Positions 44,624 through 53,388 of a stretch of 64,000 nt of DNA are shown here, in pieces. Made by a program: the position numbers and the translations under genes. The notes under the pieces were generated by a model, which saw nothing but the letters and a program-made list of their open reading frames with translations, did no database searches and was not told the DNA's origin. This stretch comes from Methylophilaceae bacterium (GTDB lineage: Bacteria > Pseudomonadota > Gammaproteobacteria > Burkholderiales > Methylophilaceae). The stretch's first letter is position 1, and each line of letters starts with the position of its first letter. Where the stretch lies: positions 73,938 through 137,937 of the forward strand of contig CANCPF010000002.1 of assembly GCA_947379975.1 (NCBI GenBank). The letters run 5' to 3'.

Positions 44624-45937
44624 TTAAATAATCATGCCGGCGCCAACGGTGTTGTTACTACTTTCGTCGATGACAATAAATGCACCGGTAGCACGATTGC
44701 TATTGTAACTATCCACCATTAATGGCTGAGCAAGTTTAAAAGTAATACGCGCAATGTCGTTCATTTTTAAATCAGTCGTTGCTTGTTCTTCCAGCGTATT
44801 CACATCTACTTTGTAATGTATCGTGCCGACTTTTGCCTTTGATTCACGCGTGGTGTGACGAATCACATATGTGCGGGCAGGCGACATTGGTGTTTCTGAT
44901 AGCCAGCAGACAAAAGCATCTATTTGTTTCACTGGTGCTTGTGCCTCACTAGTTTTAACAATCATATCACCGCGAGAAGTATCAATTTCATCTTCTAACA
45001 GTAAAGTAATACTTTGCTCGGTAGTGGCTGATTGTAATTGTGCATTACCAATTTGAATGGCTTTAACTTTTGATTGATAGCCATTAGGCAACACAGTCAC
45101 TGCATCACCCACTGTAATTTCGCCAGATTCGATACGGCCCATAAAGCCACGGAAGTCATGCAATTCTGGATTGTCTGATGCATGTGGACGGCAAACAAAC
45201 TGCACCGGAAATCTAAACGGCTCGTTGTGCTCGGTGTGTGCTGAAGGTGCAGCTTCTAGCATTTCAATCATTGTGTCGCCTGCGTACCAAGGCATATTGT
45301 CTAGTCTATCCACCAACATGTCGCCGTTTAATGCCGACATTGGAATAAAGCTAATATCGTTGCCAGCGGAAATTTGACTTTGTGCTAGTCCAATTTCATT
45401 GGCAAATACTAAATAATCCGCACAAATTTTTTCGTAAACTGCTTGGTCATAATTCACCAAATCCATCTTATTCACCGCGACCACAATATGTGGAATACCC
45501 ACTAAATGGGCAAGATAGGAATGACGACGTGTTTGTGTCAATACACCTTTACGTGCATCAATCAAAATAATGGCTAAGTTGGCGGTAGAAGCGGCCGTCA
45601 CCATATTTCGCGTGTATTGCTCATGGCCAGGCGCATCGGCAATAATGTATTTACGTGTGCCAGTGCTGAAATAACGATAAGCCACATCAATAGTGATGCC
45701 TTGCTCACGTTCCGCTTGTAAACCGTCAGTTAGCAACGACAAATCGACTGCAGTTAAGCCGCGCTTTTCAGACGTGCGCGTCATTTGCGTCAGTGTATCT
45801 GCCAAAATGGTTTTGGTATCAAACAACAAGCGGCCGATCAGTGTACTTTTCCCATCATCTACGCTGCCGCAGGTCATGAAGCGTAAAAGGCTGGCGGTAT
45901 GCTGTGAATCTATAGTTTGTGTATGGTTGCTGCTCAT
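44624..45937 (-). CDS. cysN: Sulfate adenylyltransferase subunit 1 CysN
   Basis: GTPase subunit that drives ATP sulfurylase. EF-Tu-like G motifs: G1 GSVDDGKST, G3 DAPGHEQYTRNM, G4 NKMD (AVNKMDLVNYD). The 437-residue protein stops after the third beta-barrel, so there is no fused CysC APS kinase. That fits the APS-type reductase encoded nearby. ATG 45937 overlaps the cysD stop by one base (45937 shared), so the two subunits are co-translated. Confidence 0.97.
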   Translation of the reverse strand: MSSNHTQTIDSQHTASLLRFMTCGSVDDGKSTLIGRLLFDTKTILADTLTQMTRTSEKRGLTAVDLSLLTDGLQAEREQGITIDVAYRYFSTGTRKYIIADAPGHEQYTRNMVTAASTANLAIILIDARKGVLTQTRRHSYLAHLVGIPHIVVAVNKMDLVNYDQAVYEKICADYLVFANEIGLAQSQISAGNDISFIPMSALNGDMLVDRLDNMPWYAGDTMIEMLEAAPSAHTEHNEPFRFPVQFVCRPHASDNPELHDFRGFMGRIESGEITVGDAVTVLPNGYQSKVKAIQIGNAQLQSATTEQSITLLLEDEIDTSRGDMIVKTSEAQAPVKQIDAFVCWLSETPMSPARTYVIRHTTRESKAKVGTIHYKVDVNTLEEQATTDLKMNDIARITFKLAQPLMVDSYNSNRATGAFIVIDESSNNTVGAGMII

Positions 45938-46881
45938 TAGAAATAACCTTCTTTCTTACGTTGTTCCATTGATGCATCAGATGTTTGGTCATCCAGACGA
46001 GTTGCACCGCGTTCAGTAATGGTCGATGTTGCCGTTTCAAGTACGATTTTAGACACATCATCTGCGTCAGAAATGACCGGTGCGGTACAGCTAATATCAC
46101 CCACAGTTCTGAAGCGCACTTGCATATTGATAATTTCTTCGCCGGCTTTCACTGGGTTAGCTACTTCGCCGTTTACCAAAGGCACATTCACCGGCACGAT
46201 AGAACCACCACGCATCACCACATCACGTTGATGGGCAAAGTAAATGCTAGGTAATTGTAAATTCTCACGTTCGATATATTGCCAAACGTCCATTTCTGTC
46301 CAGTTCGAAATTGGAAACGCACGAATGTTTTCGCCTTTGTGTGAGCGTGCGTTGTACAAACTCCACAATTCTGGACGCTGGTTTTTTGGATCCCATTGAC
46401 CAAATTCATCGCGGAAGCTCATGATACGTTCTTTAGCGCGAGCTTTTTCTTCGTCGCGACGTGCGCCACCGATACAGCAATCAAAACCAAACTCTTCAAT
46501 CGCCTCAAGCAACGTGACAGATTGATGTTTATTGCGTGATTCATCGGCTGATTTAAGTACTACGGTGCCGCGTTTCATTGAATCTTCTACATTACGCACA
46601 ATGAGGCGCTCGCCTAATTCCGCAGCACGTTGATCACGGAAATCAATCACTTCTTTATAATTGTGGCCAGTATCAATGTGCATTAGTGGGAATGGAAAGC
46701 GGCCCGGTCTAAAGGCTTTTTCGGCTAGGCGCAAAATGCAAAGTGAATCTTTGCCGCCTGAAAATAGTAAGACTGGATTTGAACATTGCCCAGCGACTTC
46801 ACGTAGTATGTAGATGGCTTCTGATTCCAGCCAGTCTAAATGCGAGAGAGGCTGGCGAGGATTTTCTTGTTTAGTTGTCAT
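45937..46881 (-). CDS. cysD: Sulfate adenylyltransferase subunit 2 CysD
   Basis: Catalytic PP-loop subunit of ATP sulfurylase, forming APS from sulfate and ATP. Seen: the PP-loop LLFSGGKDSLCILRLAEKAF (about residues 38-57), MHIDTGHNYKEVIDFRD, and CCIGGARRDEEKARAKER. Length 314 is normal. It is followed by cysN in the minus-strand operon; a 74-bp T/A-rich spacer separates it from cysH upstream. Confidence 0.97.
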   Translation of the reverse strand: MTTKQENPRQPLSHLDWLESEAIYILREVAGQCSNPVLLFSGGKDSLCILRLAEKAFRPGRFPFPLMHIDTGHNYKEVIDFRDQRAAELGERLIVRNVEDSMKRGTVVLKSADESRNKHQSVTLLEAIEEFGFDCCIGGARRDEEKARAKERIMSFRDEFGQWDPKNQRPELWSLYNARSHKGENIRAFPISNWTEMDVWQYIERENLQLPSIYFAHQRDVVMRGGSIVPVNVPLVNGEVANPVKAGEEIINMQVRFRTVGDISCTAPVISDADDVSKIVLETATSTITERGATRLDDQTSDASMEQRKKEGYF

Positions 46882-46955
46882 AATTTTTCAGTTTAAAATC
46901 AATTTTTACGTTATTTACTTAATTACGTTTTACTTCTTAACGTTATTTCTTAACA

Positions 46956-47744
46956 TTATTTTTTTACGTGTAACCCACATTCTTTATTTAAGGGGTCTTC
47001 CCACCACCAGCGGCCAGCGCGAACGTCTTCACCCATGGCAATCGGGCGTGTGCAAGGTGCACAACCGATGCTTGGATAAAACTGATCATGCAGTTTGTTA
47101 TATGGCACCGCATGCATGCGGATATAAGCCCAAATTTCTTGTTCTGTCCAATCGCTTAAGGGGTTGAATTTTTCTAACTTATTACCTTCATCAAACTGAC
47201 GAAATGGTAAATCAACACGGGTGCTAGATTGCTCAGCGCGCATGCCTGTAATCCAAGCTTTTTTACCTTTAAGCGCACGTTGCAGCGGTTCTACTTTACG
47301 CATAAAACAGCATGATTTACGTAAATCTATGCTTTCATAAAATGCATTAATGCCGTTAAATCTGACGTAAGTTTCTACCGCTTCAGCCTGTGGAAAAAAT
47401 ACCTTAAGCTTAGTGTTATAAGTTTTTTCAGTCGCTGCGATTAAATCATAGGTTTCAACTGGTAAGCGACCGGTATCTAATGAAAAAATCTCAATGGCTA
47501 ATGACTCGCGCATAATTATATCAGTCAGCACCATATCTTCAGCACCCATGCTGTTGGCAAAGGTGATTTCATGCTGATTACCTAGCTCTTTAATCGCATC
47601 ACTTAAGCGGCTAATCACACTGGCGTGTTTTTGATTAACAGAAGCTTGTAAGCTTGAGGTTAGCTCTGGCGATGTAGCCGGATTGCTGGCAGCGGGGCGC
47701 AAGCTTGAAACTAAACCTGAAGCTGAAGTAGTTTTATCTGACAT
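46956..47744 (-). CDS. cysH: Adenylylsulfate (APS) reductase CysH
   Basis: Reduces activated sulfate to sulfite using thioredoxin. The protein has both cysteine pairs of the iron-sulfur APS-reductase class: Cys145/Cys146 (KSCCFMRKVEPL) and Cys228/Cys231 (IGCAPCTRPI), plus the catalytic Cys256 in KECGLH near the end. E. coli-type PAPS reductases lack those pairs. So APS is probably the substrate, consistent with the missing APS kinase. The first 40 residues are Ser/Ala-rich and not conserved. 262 residues. Confidence 0.95.
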   Translation of the reverse strand: MSDKTTSASGLVSSLRPAASNPATSPELTSSLQASVNQKHASVISRLSDAIKELGNQHEITFANSMGAEDMVLTDIIMRESLAIEIFSLDTGRLPVETYDLIAATEKTYNTKLKVFFPQAEAVETYVRFNGINAFYESIDLRKSCCFMRKVEPLQRALKGKKAWITGMRAEQSSTRVDLPFRQFDEGNKLEKFNPLSDWTEQEIWAYIRMHAVPYNKLHDQFYPSIGCAPCTRPIAMGEDVRAGRWWWEDPLNKECGLHVKK

Positions 47745-47773
47745 ATATTTTATTTGACATAGTTAAGTTCTCT

Positions 47774-48391
47774 TTAAGCCACTCTGTTGTAGCGCAAAAA
47801 AGCCGGGCGAGGCTCATCAACAGCGCCTTGATACGGTGCGCTAAAGTCTTTTAAGCTCAACATCGCTTCTTGTGCATTTCTATCTGCGCGAATCAAATAG
47901 CTATCAAAGCCACTACGTTTAAGGAAAAATAATTGGTCACGCAACACATCGCCAATCGCGCGAAGCTCATTTTTAAAGCCATAACGCGTGCGCAATAATA
48001 AGCCTAATGAAAAGATACGGCCATCAGCAAAACGTTCTACATGTATCGCAATAATAGGTAATTGGTTTAGATCTGCTTGATGCTCGGCTAGATCGTTTAA
48101 TACTTCATGCGTATCGACCCAAACACCGATTTCACCAGCGTTAATACGCGCTTGCAATTGTGCTTTTCGTGCAATAAACACGCTGAGTGGCACTATCACT
48201 TTGCCTGATTCTGGAATAATGGTACCGCTAAGCTGTTCTTCTGAAACGGTTTTTTCGCCTGTGAGCTTAAATAACACCACTTTTCCGGCTTGTTTGCGTG
48301 CTTCTACCAAGCTTGGCGGTAACTGCACAACCGCCCATTGGTTTTCAGCAATGTGCGCAACGTTATCATTTAATTTAATTAGCTGACTCAT
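47774..48391 (-). CDS. DUF934 protein of the sulfite reductase operon
   Basis: 205-residue protein of family DUF934, regularly found next to sulfite reductase genes in Proteobacteria. Visible: IPLSVFIARKAQLQ-like segment (VPLSVFIARKAQLQARIN), GVWVDTHEVLNDL, and a conserved block AIHVERFADGRIFSLGLLLRTRYGFKNELRAIGDVLRDQLFFLKRSGFDSYLI of which only parts are quoted here as the family core. No metal or nucleotide motif is seen. It starts four bases inside the end of cysI (ATGA type), so it is coupled to it. Function unknown; an accessory role in sulfite reduction is inferred. Confidence 0.85.
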   Translation of the reverse strand: MSQLIKLNDNVAHIAENQWAVVQLPPSLVEARKQAGKVVLFKLTGEKTVSEEQLSGTIIPESGKVIVPLSVFIARKAQLQARINAGEIGVWVDTHEVLNDLAEHQADLNQLPIIAIHVERFADGRIFSLGLLLRTRYGFKNELRAIGDVLRDQLFFLKRSGFDSYLIRADRNAQEAMLSLKDFSAPYQGAVDEPRPAFLRYNRVA

Positions 48392-50055
48392 GCTGTAACC
48401 TCGTCTTTAGCGTAAACATAAGCTTTGAACGGTGCAACACCTAAGCGGCGCGCCGTATCGATAAATAACTCTTCTGGTGTACGTTCTTTAATGTAAACAT
48501 CAATTAGTTTTTGCACCACGCTAGGCATTTCTTCAGCAGAGAACGAAGGTCCAATCACGCTACCAATGCTAGCGTGATTGCCTTGACTGCCTCCAATCGA
48601 CACTTGATACCATTCAGAACCATCTTTATCTACACCCAAAATGCCAATGTGACCGATGTGATGATGACCGCAAGCATTCATACAACCTGATATATTTAAT
48701 TCAATATCGCCGATGTCATGTAGGTAATCCAAATTATCAAATTGCATTTGAATCGCTTCTGCAATCGGGATACTTTTGGCATTTGCTAATGAACAAAAGT
48801 CGCCACCTGGACAGCAGATAATGTCTGTCAGTAAACCAATGTTGGGTGTTGCTAAACCATTAGCGCGCGCTTTTTCCCAAACTGCAAATAGGTCGCTTAG
48901 TTTTACATCAGCTAAAATCAGATTTTGTTCATGTGAAACGCGTAATTCGCCAAAACTATATTGTTCAGCTAAATCTGCCACCACATGCATTTGCTCACTG
49001 CTAGCATCGCCAGGCGCTTTGCCATGTGGTTTGAGTGATAGCGTGACTGCGCGGTAACCCGCTGTTTTATGTGCGTGCAAGCTCCGTTTAGCCCAATTGG
49101 CAAACGCGGGATTACTAGCAATAGCCGCGTCAAAACTCGCATCGTGCGCTGGTAACGTTGCGTAAGGCATTGCCTCAAAATGTTTGGCAACGCGGGCTAA
49201 TTCTGATTCAGTGATAGTGTTTGGCGCATCTTTTAAATGCGCCCATTCAGCTTCAACTTGGCTACGGAACTCATCGATGCCTAGCGCTTTTACTAAAATT
49301 TTAATACGCGCTTTATAAGAATTGTCGCGGCGACCATGCAAGTTGTAGACGCGCACAATTGCTTCGCAATAGGTGAGTGCATGCTGCCACTCTAAGTGTT
49401 CGCGAATCACTGAACCTAAAATAGGCGTACGACCTAAACCGCCACCTACCCAGACCTTGATCGCAACTTTGTTCTGACTATCAAGATAAAACTCCATGCC
49501 TATATCGTGCATTTGCACTACTGCGCGGTCGTCTTTAGTACCAGATACGGCAATTTTGAATTTACGTGGTAATAGCGCGAATTCAGGATGAAAGGTGCTC
49601 CATTGGCGCATCACTTCAGCAATCGCCCGTGGATCAACTACTTCATCTGGCGCAACGCCAGCAAATTGGTCGGTAGTAATGTTGCGAATGCAATTGCCTG
49701 AGGTCTGAATCGCATGCATTTCAACCGTGGCTAGCTCGGCCAAAATGTCTGGAATCTCTTCAAGTTTAGGCCAATTGAGTTGTAAGTTTTGGCGTGTACT
49801 AAAATGGCCATAACTACGATCATATTTCTGTGCAATATCGGCTAATTTATGTAATTGCTTACTTGATAACATGCCGTAAGGAACAGCAATACGCAACATA
49901 GGTGCATGACGCTGAATATACAAACCATTTTGTAGGCGCAAAGGACGGAATTCTTCTTCTGACAACTCACCAGCTAAATAACGGCGTGTTTGATCGCGAT
50001 ATTGCGCTACGCGTTCGTCAACTAGTCTTTGATCTATTTCATCATACTTATACAT
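48388..50055 (-). CDS. cysI: Sulfite reductase hemoprotein (nitrite/sulfite reductase family)
   Basis: Siroheme/4Fe-4S enzyme reducing sulfite to sulfide. Two ferredoxin-like/siroheme repeats are visible. The cluster ligands are in CCPGGDFC and SGCMNACGHHH (C-x5-C ... C-x3-C pattern) in the second half; LRLQNGLYIQRHAPMLRIAVPYG and STRQNLQLNWPKLEE mark the N-terminal half. At 555 residues it is the single-subunit-type enzyme; no flavoprotein partner cysJ is present in the window. A nitrite reductase is the alternative, but the cysHDN neighbours favour sulfite. Confidence 0.93.
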   Translation of the reverse strand: MYKYDEIDQRLVDERVAQYRDQTRRYLAGELSEEEFRPLRLQNGLYIQRHAPMLRIAVPYGMLSSKQLHKLADIAQKYDRSYGHFSTRQNLQLNWPKLEEIPDILAELATVEMHAIQTSGNCIRNITTDQFAGVAPDEVVDPRAIAEVMRQWSTFHPEFALLPRKFKIAVSGTKDDRAVVQMHDIGMEFYLDSQNKVAIKVWVGGGLGRTPILGSVIREHLEWQHALTYCEAIVRVYNLHGRRDNSYKARIKILVKALGIDEFRSQVEAEWAHLKDAPNTITESELARVAKHFEAMPYATLPAHDASFDAAIASNPAFANWAKRSLHAHKTAGYRAVTLSLKPHGKAPGDASSEQMHVVADLAEQYSFGELRVSHEQNLILADVKLSDLFAVWEKARANGLATPNIGLLTDIICCPGGDFCSLANAKSIPIAEAIQMQFDNLDYLHDIGDIELNISGCMNACGHHHIGHIGILGVDKDGSEWYQVSIGGSQGNHASIGSVIGPSFSAEEMPSVVQKLIDVYIKERTPEELFIDTARRLGVAPFKAYVYAKDEVTA

Positions 50056-50104
50056 TTTGCACTTCTCTTAATTCTAAAAAATCTTTAATCAGTAACCCGA
50101 TATT

Positions 50105-50875
50105 TTAATGGAAAATGAGCTTTAATCCCACAAATATCAGTATCGCGGCAAGCGCAATACGCACCCAGTGCTCGGCGACTCTTGAGCTTAAATGACTACC
50201 TAACCAAATGCCAGGAATCGAGCCAATTAAAAGTGTGCCTAATAAACCGTAATCTACCGTGCCTAAACTTGCGTGGCCTAAGCCTGCGACTAAGGTTAGT
50301 GGCACTGCGTGTGCAATATCTGAGCCAATAATGGTGGTAATTAATCTATTTGGGTAAATAATCAAAAGTGCAGTGACGCCTAATGCACCTGCGCCCACTG
50401 AAGTGAGTGTAACTAAAAAGCCTAAAGTCAGACCTAAAAATACGGTTAAATAAGGTGTGAATTTTGCGTTAATTAAATGTTCTCTCTTAGAAAACTTGGC
50501 TAATTGACTGCGAAATATCACGGATAGCGATGTGACTAATAATGCTATACCTAGCCAAAATTTAATGGTGCTTACTGCACCATCTGAAGCAATGTCCATC
50601 TGCCGCAAATAAAGCGTGGTAATAATAGAGGCTGGCACGCTACCGTAGGCCAGAAGTCTGACTATTTTCCAATCAATATTACCCAGCTTACCGTGCGCGA
50701 AAATTCCAACACTTTTTGTAATAGCAGCGTACAGTAGGTCAGTACCAACGGCAAAGGCCGGTTTGATATGAAAAAACAATACTAGAATAGGCGTCATTAG
50801 TGAGCCGCCACCTACACCGGTTAAGCCAACCAGTAAGCCGACTACAAAGCCAGCAATAATATAACCAAATTCCAT
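50105..50875 (-). CDS. TauE/SafE family sulfur-anion permease
   Basis: 256-residue membrane protein with about 7-8 helices and the duplicated TauE/SafE (DUF81) motif: GLLVGLTGVGGGSLMTPIL at the N-terminus and LGFLVTLTSVGAGALGVTALL in the second half. The family exports or imports sulfite, sulfonates or related anions. It is the first gene of the minus-strand sulfur operon, 49 bp before cysI, and is divergent from cysB. That suggests sulfate/sulfite movement here (inference; direction unknown). Confidence 0.88.
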   Translation of the reverse strand: MEFGYIIAGFVVGLLVGLTGVGGGSLMTPILVLFFHIKPAFAVGTDLLYAAITKSVGIFAHGKLGNIDWKIVRLLAYGSVPASIITTLYLRQMDIASDGAVSTIKFWLGIALLVTSLSVIFRSQLAKFSKREHLINAKFTPYLTVFLGLTLGFLVTLTSVGAGALGVTALLIIYPNRLITTIIGSDIAHAVPLTLVAGLGHASLGTVDYGLLGTLLIGSIPGIWLGSHLSSRVAEHWVRIALAAILIFVGLKLIFH

Positions 50876-50906
50876 ATGGAGTATTCGTCAGTAAGCGCAA
50901 TCAATT

Positions 50907-50933
50907 GCAAGCCTGAGACTATATCAGGCTTGC
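50907..50933. promoter_or_regulatory. 10-bp hairpin in the TauE-cysB divergent region
   Basis: GCAAGCCTGA (50907-50916) is exactly complementary to TCAGGCTTGC (50924-50933) around GACTATA. It sits upstream of both divergent genes and so terminates neither. On the minus strand it would lie in the leader of the TauE-like mRNA; as DNA it could be an operator. Confidence 0.5.
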
Positions 50934-50962
50934 GGAAAATATTTAATAATATGTTATTCTAT

Positions 50963-50985
50963 ACATATAGCATTTGCTTATATGT
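50963..50985. promoter_or_regulatory. Candidate LysR-type (CysB) operator
   Basis: ACATATA (50963-50969) and TATATGT (50979-50985) form a 7-bp inverted repeat with matching GC steps inside (GC at 50970-50971 and 50976-50977). Spacing and AT content resemble LysR-family sites. It is 48 bp upstream of the cysB ATG and about 90 bp from the divergent permease start, so autoregulation plus control of the operon is plausible. Confidence 0.4.
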
Positions 50986-51032
50986 GAATGTTTATTTGAA
51001 AATTGCTACTAGCGTTTAAAAACGGGGCGAAT

Positions 51033-51959
51033 ATGAAGTTACACCAATTGCGTTATTTACATGAAGTGGCGAACCAGGGCCTTAATATTACTAGTGCGGC
51101 AGAGGTTTTGCATACCTCGCAGCCCGGTGTCAGCAAGCAAATTCAGTTGTTTGAAGACGAATTAGGCTTGCAGGTTTTTCAGCGTAACGGTAAACGGCTC
51201 ACCGGTATTACCGAACCGGGTTCGCAAGTGTTGGCTTTGGCTGCGAGGGTGATTCTTGATGTAGAAAATATTAAACGTGTCGGTGATGAGTTTAGTAATA
51301 TTGAGACCGGCAGCTTTACGATTGCGACCACGCATACACAAGCGCGCTATAAATTACCAGAAGCGGTGAAGAAATTCATGAAAAATTATCCGCAAGTGAA
51401 GCTCAATATTCATCAGGGAAATCCTAACCAAGTGGCCGAACAGGTGGCCAACGGAGAGGCTGATATTGGTATTGCAACTGAGGCAATCAGTGATTATGAA
51501 AATTTATTATGCCTACCGTGCTATCAATGGAATCGTTGCGTGGTGGTACCGCACGGACATCCTTTGTTGGCAGAAGGCTTGCTCACGCTGGAAAAGCTGG
51601 CCGCTTATCCGTTAATTACTTACGACTTTGGTTTTACCGGCGGCACTTTGGTTTCTAAAGTATTTGCCGATGCCGGCTTGTCACCCAATGTTGTGCTTAC
51701 TGCGATTGATGCCGATGTAATTAAGACTTACGTCAGTCTAGGATTAGGCGTTGGTTTGCTGGCGAATATGGCGTATGACACAGAACGCGATGCACATTTG
51801 GCGATGATAGATGTCAGTCACTTGTTTCCAGATAGCACAACTTACCTAGGTGTGCGTAAAGATGCTTTTTTACGTGGCTATATGTATGGTTTTATTGAGC
51901 TAATCGCACCACACTTTAATCGTGCTGCGGTTAATGAGGCGCTAAAATTAAGTGCATAA
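51033..51959 (+). CDS. cysB: LysR-type transcriptional regulator CysB
   Basis: Regulator of cysteine/sulfate genes, normally responding to acetylserine and sulfur supply. ATG 51033 is chosen (GGGGCGA upstream; product starts MKLHQLRYLHEVANQGLNIT). An open frame back to 51003 lacks a start of family type. The winged HTH covers about residues 1-60 (TSAAEVLHTSQPGVSKQIQLFEDELG), and the CysB effector domain has SFTIATTHTQARYKLPEAVK and LITYDFGFTGGTLVSKVF. 308 residues. Its divergent position beside the sulfate operon strongly supports the name. Confidence 0.93.
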   Translation: MKLHQLRYLHEVANQGLNITSAAEVLHTSQPGVSKQIQLFEDELGLQVFQRNGKRLTGITEPGSQVLALAARVILDVENIKRVGDEFSNIETGSFTIATTHTQARYKLPEAVKKFMKNYPQVKLNIHQGNPNQVAEQVANGEADIGIATEAISDYENLLCLPCYQWNRCVVVPHGHPLLAEGLLTLEKLAAYPLITYDFGFTGGTLVSKVFADAGLSPNVVLTAIDADVIKTYVSLGLGVGLLANMAYDTERDAHLAMIDVSHLFPDSTTYLGVRKDAFLRGYMYGFIELIAPHFNRAAVNEALKLSA

Positions 51960-52045
51960 TGTTCCAAATATCTGGCTATGTAGATATAGGCTGAATGTAA
52001 TGTCAATAATTGGTAACCTCGATTGCTAAATTTGGAGTAAGACGG

Positions 52046-52597
52046 ATGCGAAATTTAATATTGATGCTAAGTTTGTTATTCACGTTAACAGCTTGCGCAA
52101 GCAGTTCAATTGGAAAAATGCAGCCTGAACTTATCGGTAAAGTCACTGCAGATATGCCCGCCATTGATACAACAATATCAATTTATGAATTGCCTGTACA
52201 AAACGGCGTGACTTATCAAGATGTTGTAGATAGCCTGAAAAGTGTCAGTGAAGGTTTGAATTTTGTGAATCCGGCAAATTTTCCAATTGGCGAACATTTA
52301 AAAAAACGTGGCATAGATCCGCAAGGCATTAAAGAAGTGCATAGTTTCTGTAGTTTGAGTTTGGGTGCAGAAATCATGCTCGATCACCCAGAGTTCTTAG
52401 TCTTTGCACCTTGCAGAATTGCTATTTACGAGAAGCCTGATGCACAGCAAAAGCTTAAGCTATTTATTGCGTTAGCACGTCCAACTTTTGATTTAAGTAG
52501 TATTAAGAATCCAACGCCACGCGCACAGAAAGCAGCACAAGAACTGGAAACCATTCTGTTAAACATTATTTACAAGGCTAGTAAGGGTGATTTGTAG
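52046..52597 (+). CDS. DUF302 lipoprotein
   Basis: 183-residue secreted lipoprotein. The start at ATG 52046 has GGAG at 52034-52037; a longer frame from 52010 is unlikely. A signal peptide ends in the lipobox LTAC with Cys17. The mature part matches DUF302 (ISIYELPVQNGVTYQDVVDSLKSVSEGLNFV; FCSLSLGAEIMLDHPEFLVFAPCRIAIYE). DUF302 proteins often occur near sulfur or redox genes, but no function is settled. No operon partner is evident. Confidence 0.85.
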   Translation: MRNLILMLSLLFTLTACASSSIGKMQPELIGKVTADMPAIDTTISIYELPVQNGVTYQDVVDSLKSVSEGLNFVNPANFPIGEHLKKRGIDPQGIKEVHSFCSLSLGAEIMLDHPEFLVFAPCRIAIYEKPDAQQKLKLFIALARPTFDLSSIKNPTPRAQKAAQELETILLNIIYKASKGDL

Positions 52598-52732
52598 GGC
52601 TTTTTTTAATTTACCCAGCGTTGAATAAACCAAGCCGCAGTTAGACTGGCCGCCCATCCGCGGTATACTTTGCAGTATTCCTAGGCGTAAATAATAAGCG
52701 TCAATTAATTTAACTTTATAGTACACAACCCA

Positions 52733-53299
52733 TTGCTAACCATCACTCAAGCTGGCTTTGCCGAGCAAACAATCACTAAATCGCGTTTTGTTGCCATGGC
52801 TTTGCACTGTGCAGATGAGCGTGAAGTAGGCGCAGCATTGCGTGCTTTTGCGGCTCAACATCCAACTGCGCATCATCTGGCCTATGCGTTCAGATTAAAC
52901 ACTGAACAGGGTATTGTGCCCAGATTTTCAGATGCTGGCGAACCTTCAGGCACCGCCGGCATGCCGGTGTTAAAGCTCATTGAAGGGCGAGATTTAATCA
53001 ACGTGTGTGTGGCAGTTATTCGCTATTACGGTGGTATTAATTTAGGTACAGGTGGTCTTGCGCGCGCTTACGGCGGCACCGCCAAACTTGCGTTAGATGC
53101 CACAAAATCGGCCGATTTCGTTAAAATGCAAACCATACAATTAACCATTAACTATAAACAAATGGATGCGGTAAACCATGCATTAACCAAGTGTAATGGT
53201 AGTATCTTAGATAAAGCTTTTAATGAGCAAGTTGATTTGCAGATATTATTGCCGGCTATAGAAGCAGCTAATTTTATAAAGCGCTTTAAGCCATTTTAA
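52733..53299 (+). CDS. YigZ/IMPACT family protein
   Basis: 188-residue protein of the UPF0029/IMPACT family. Seen: TKSRFVAMALHCADEREVGAAL, HPTAHHLAYAFRL, FSDAGEPSGTAGMPVL and VAVIRYYGGINLGTGGLARAY, the family hallmarks. The C-terminal half is a YigZ domain. It has the TTG start at 52733 with no clear ribosome site, and no in-frame ATG fits better. A -10-like TATACT is at about 52670. Function: possibly translation-stress related by analogy to eukaryotic IMPACT; unproved in bacteria. Confidence 0.88.
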   Translation: MLTITQAGFAEQTITKSRFVAMALHCADEREVGAALRAFAAQHPTAHHLAYAFRLNTEQGIVPRFSDAGEPSGTAGMPVLKLIEGRDLINVCVAVIRYYGGINLGTGGLARAYGGTAKLALDATKSADFVKMQTIQLTINYKQMDAVNHALTKCNGSILDKAFNEQVDLQILLPAIEAANFIKRFKPF

Positions 53300-53388
53300 T
53301 AAATGTAAAACTTCTAGTATTAAACTCACCATAAAATTGAAAATTCACCCCAATAAGTGCTAATAATAACGCTAACTAGAAAAGCCAA

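Noticed and set aside
46882..46955. Repeated ACGTTATTT-like words between cysH and cysD
   Set aside because: Low-complexity T/A-rich spacer with no consistent period or stem.
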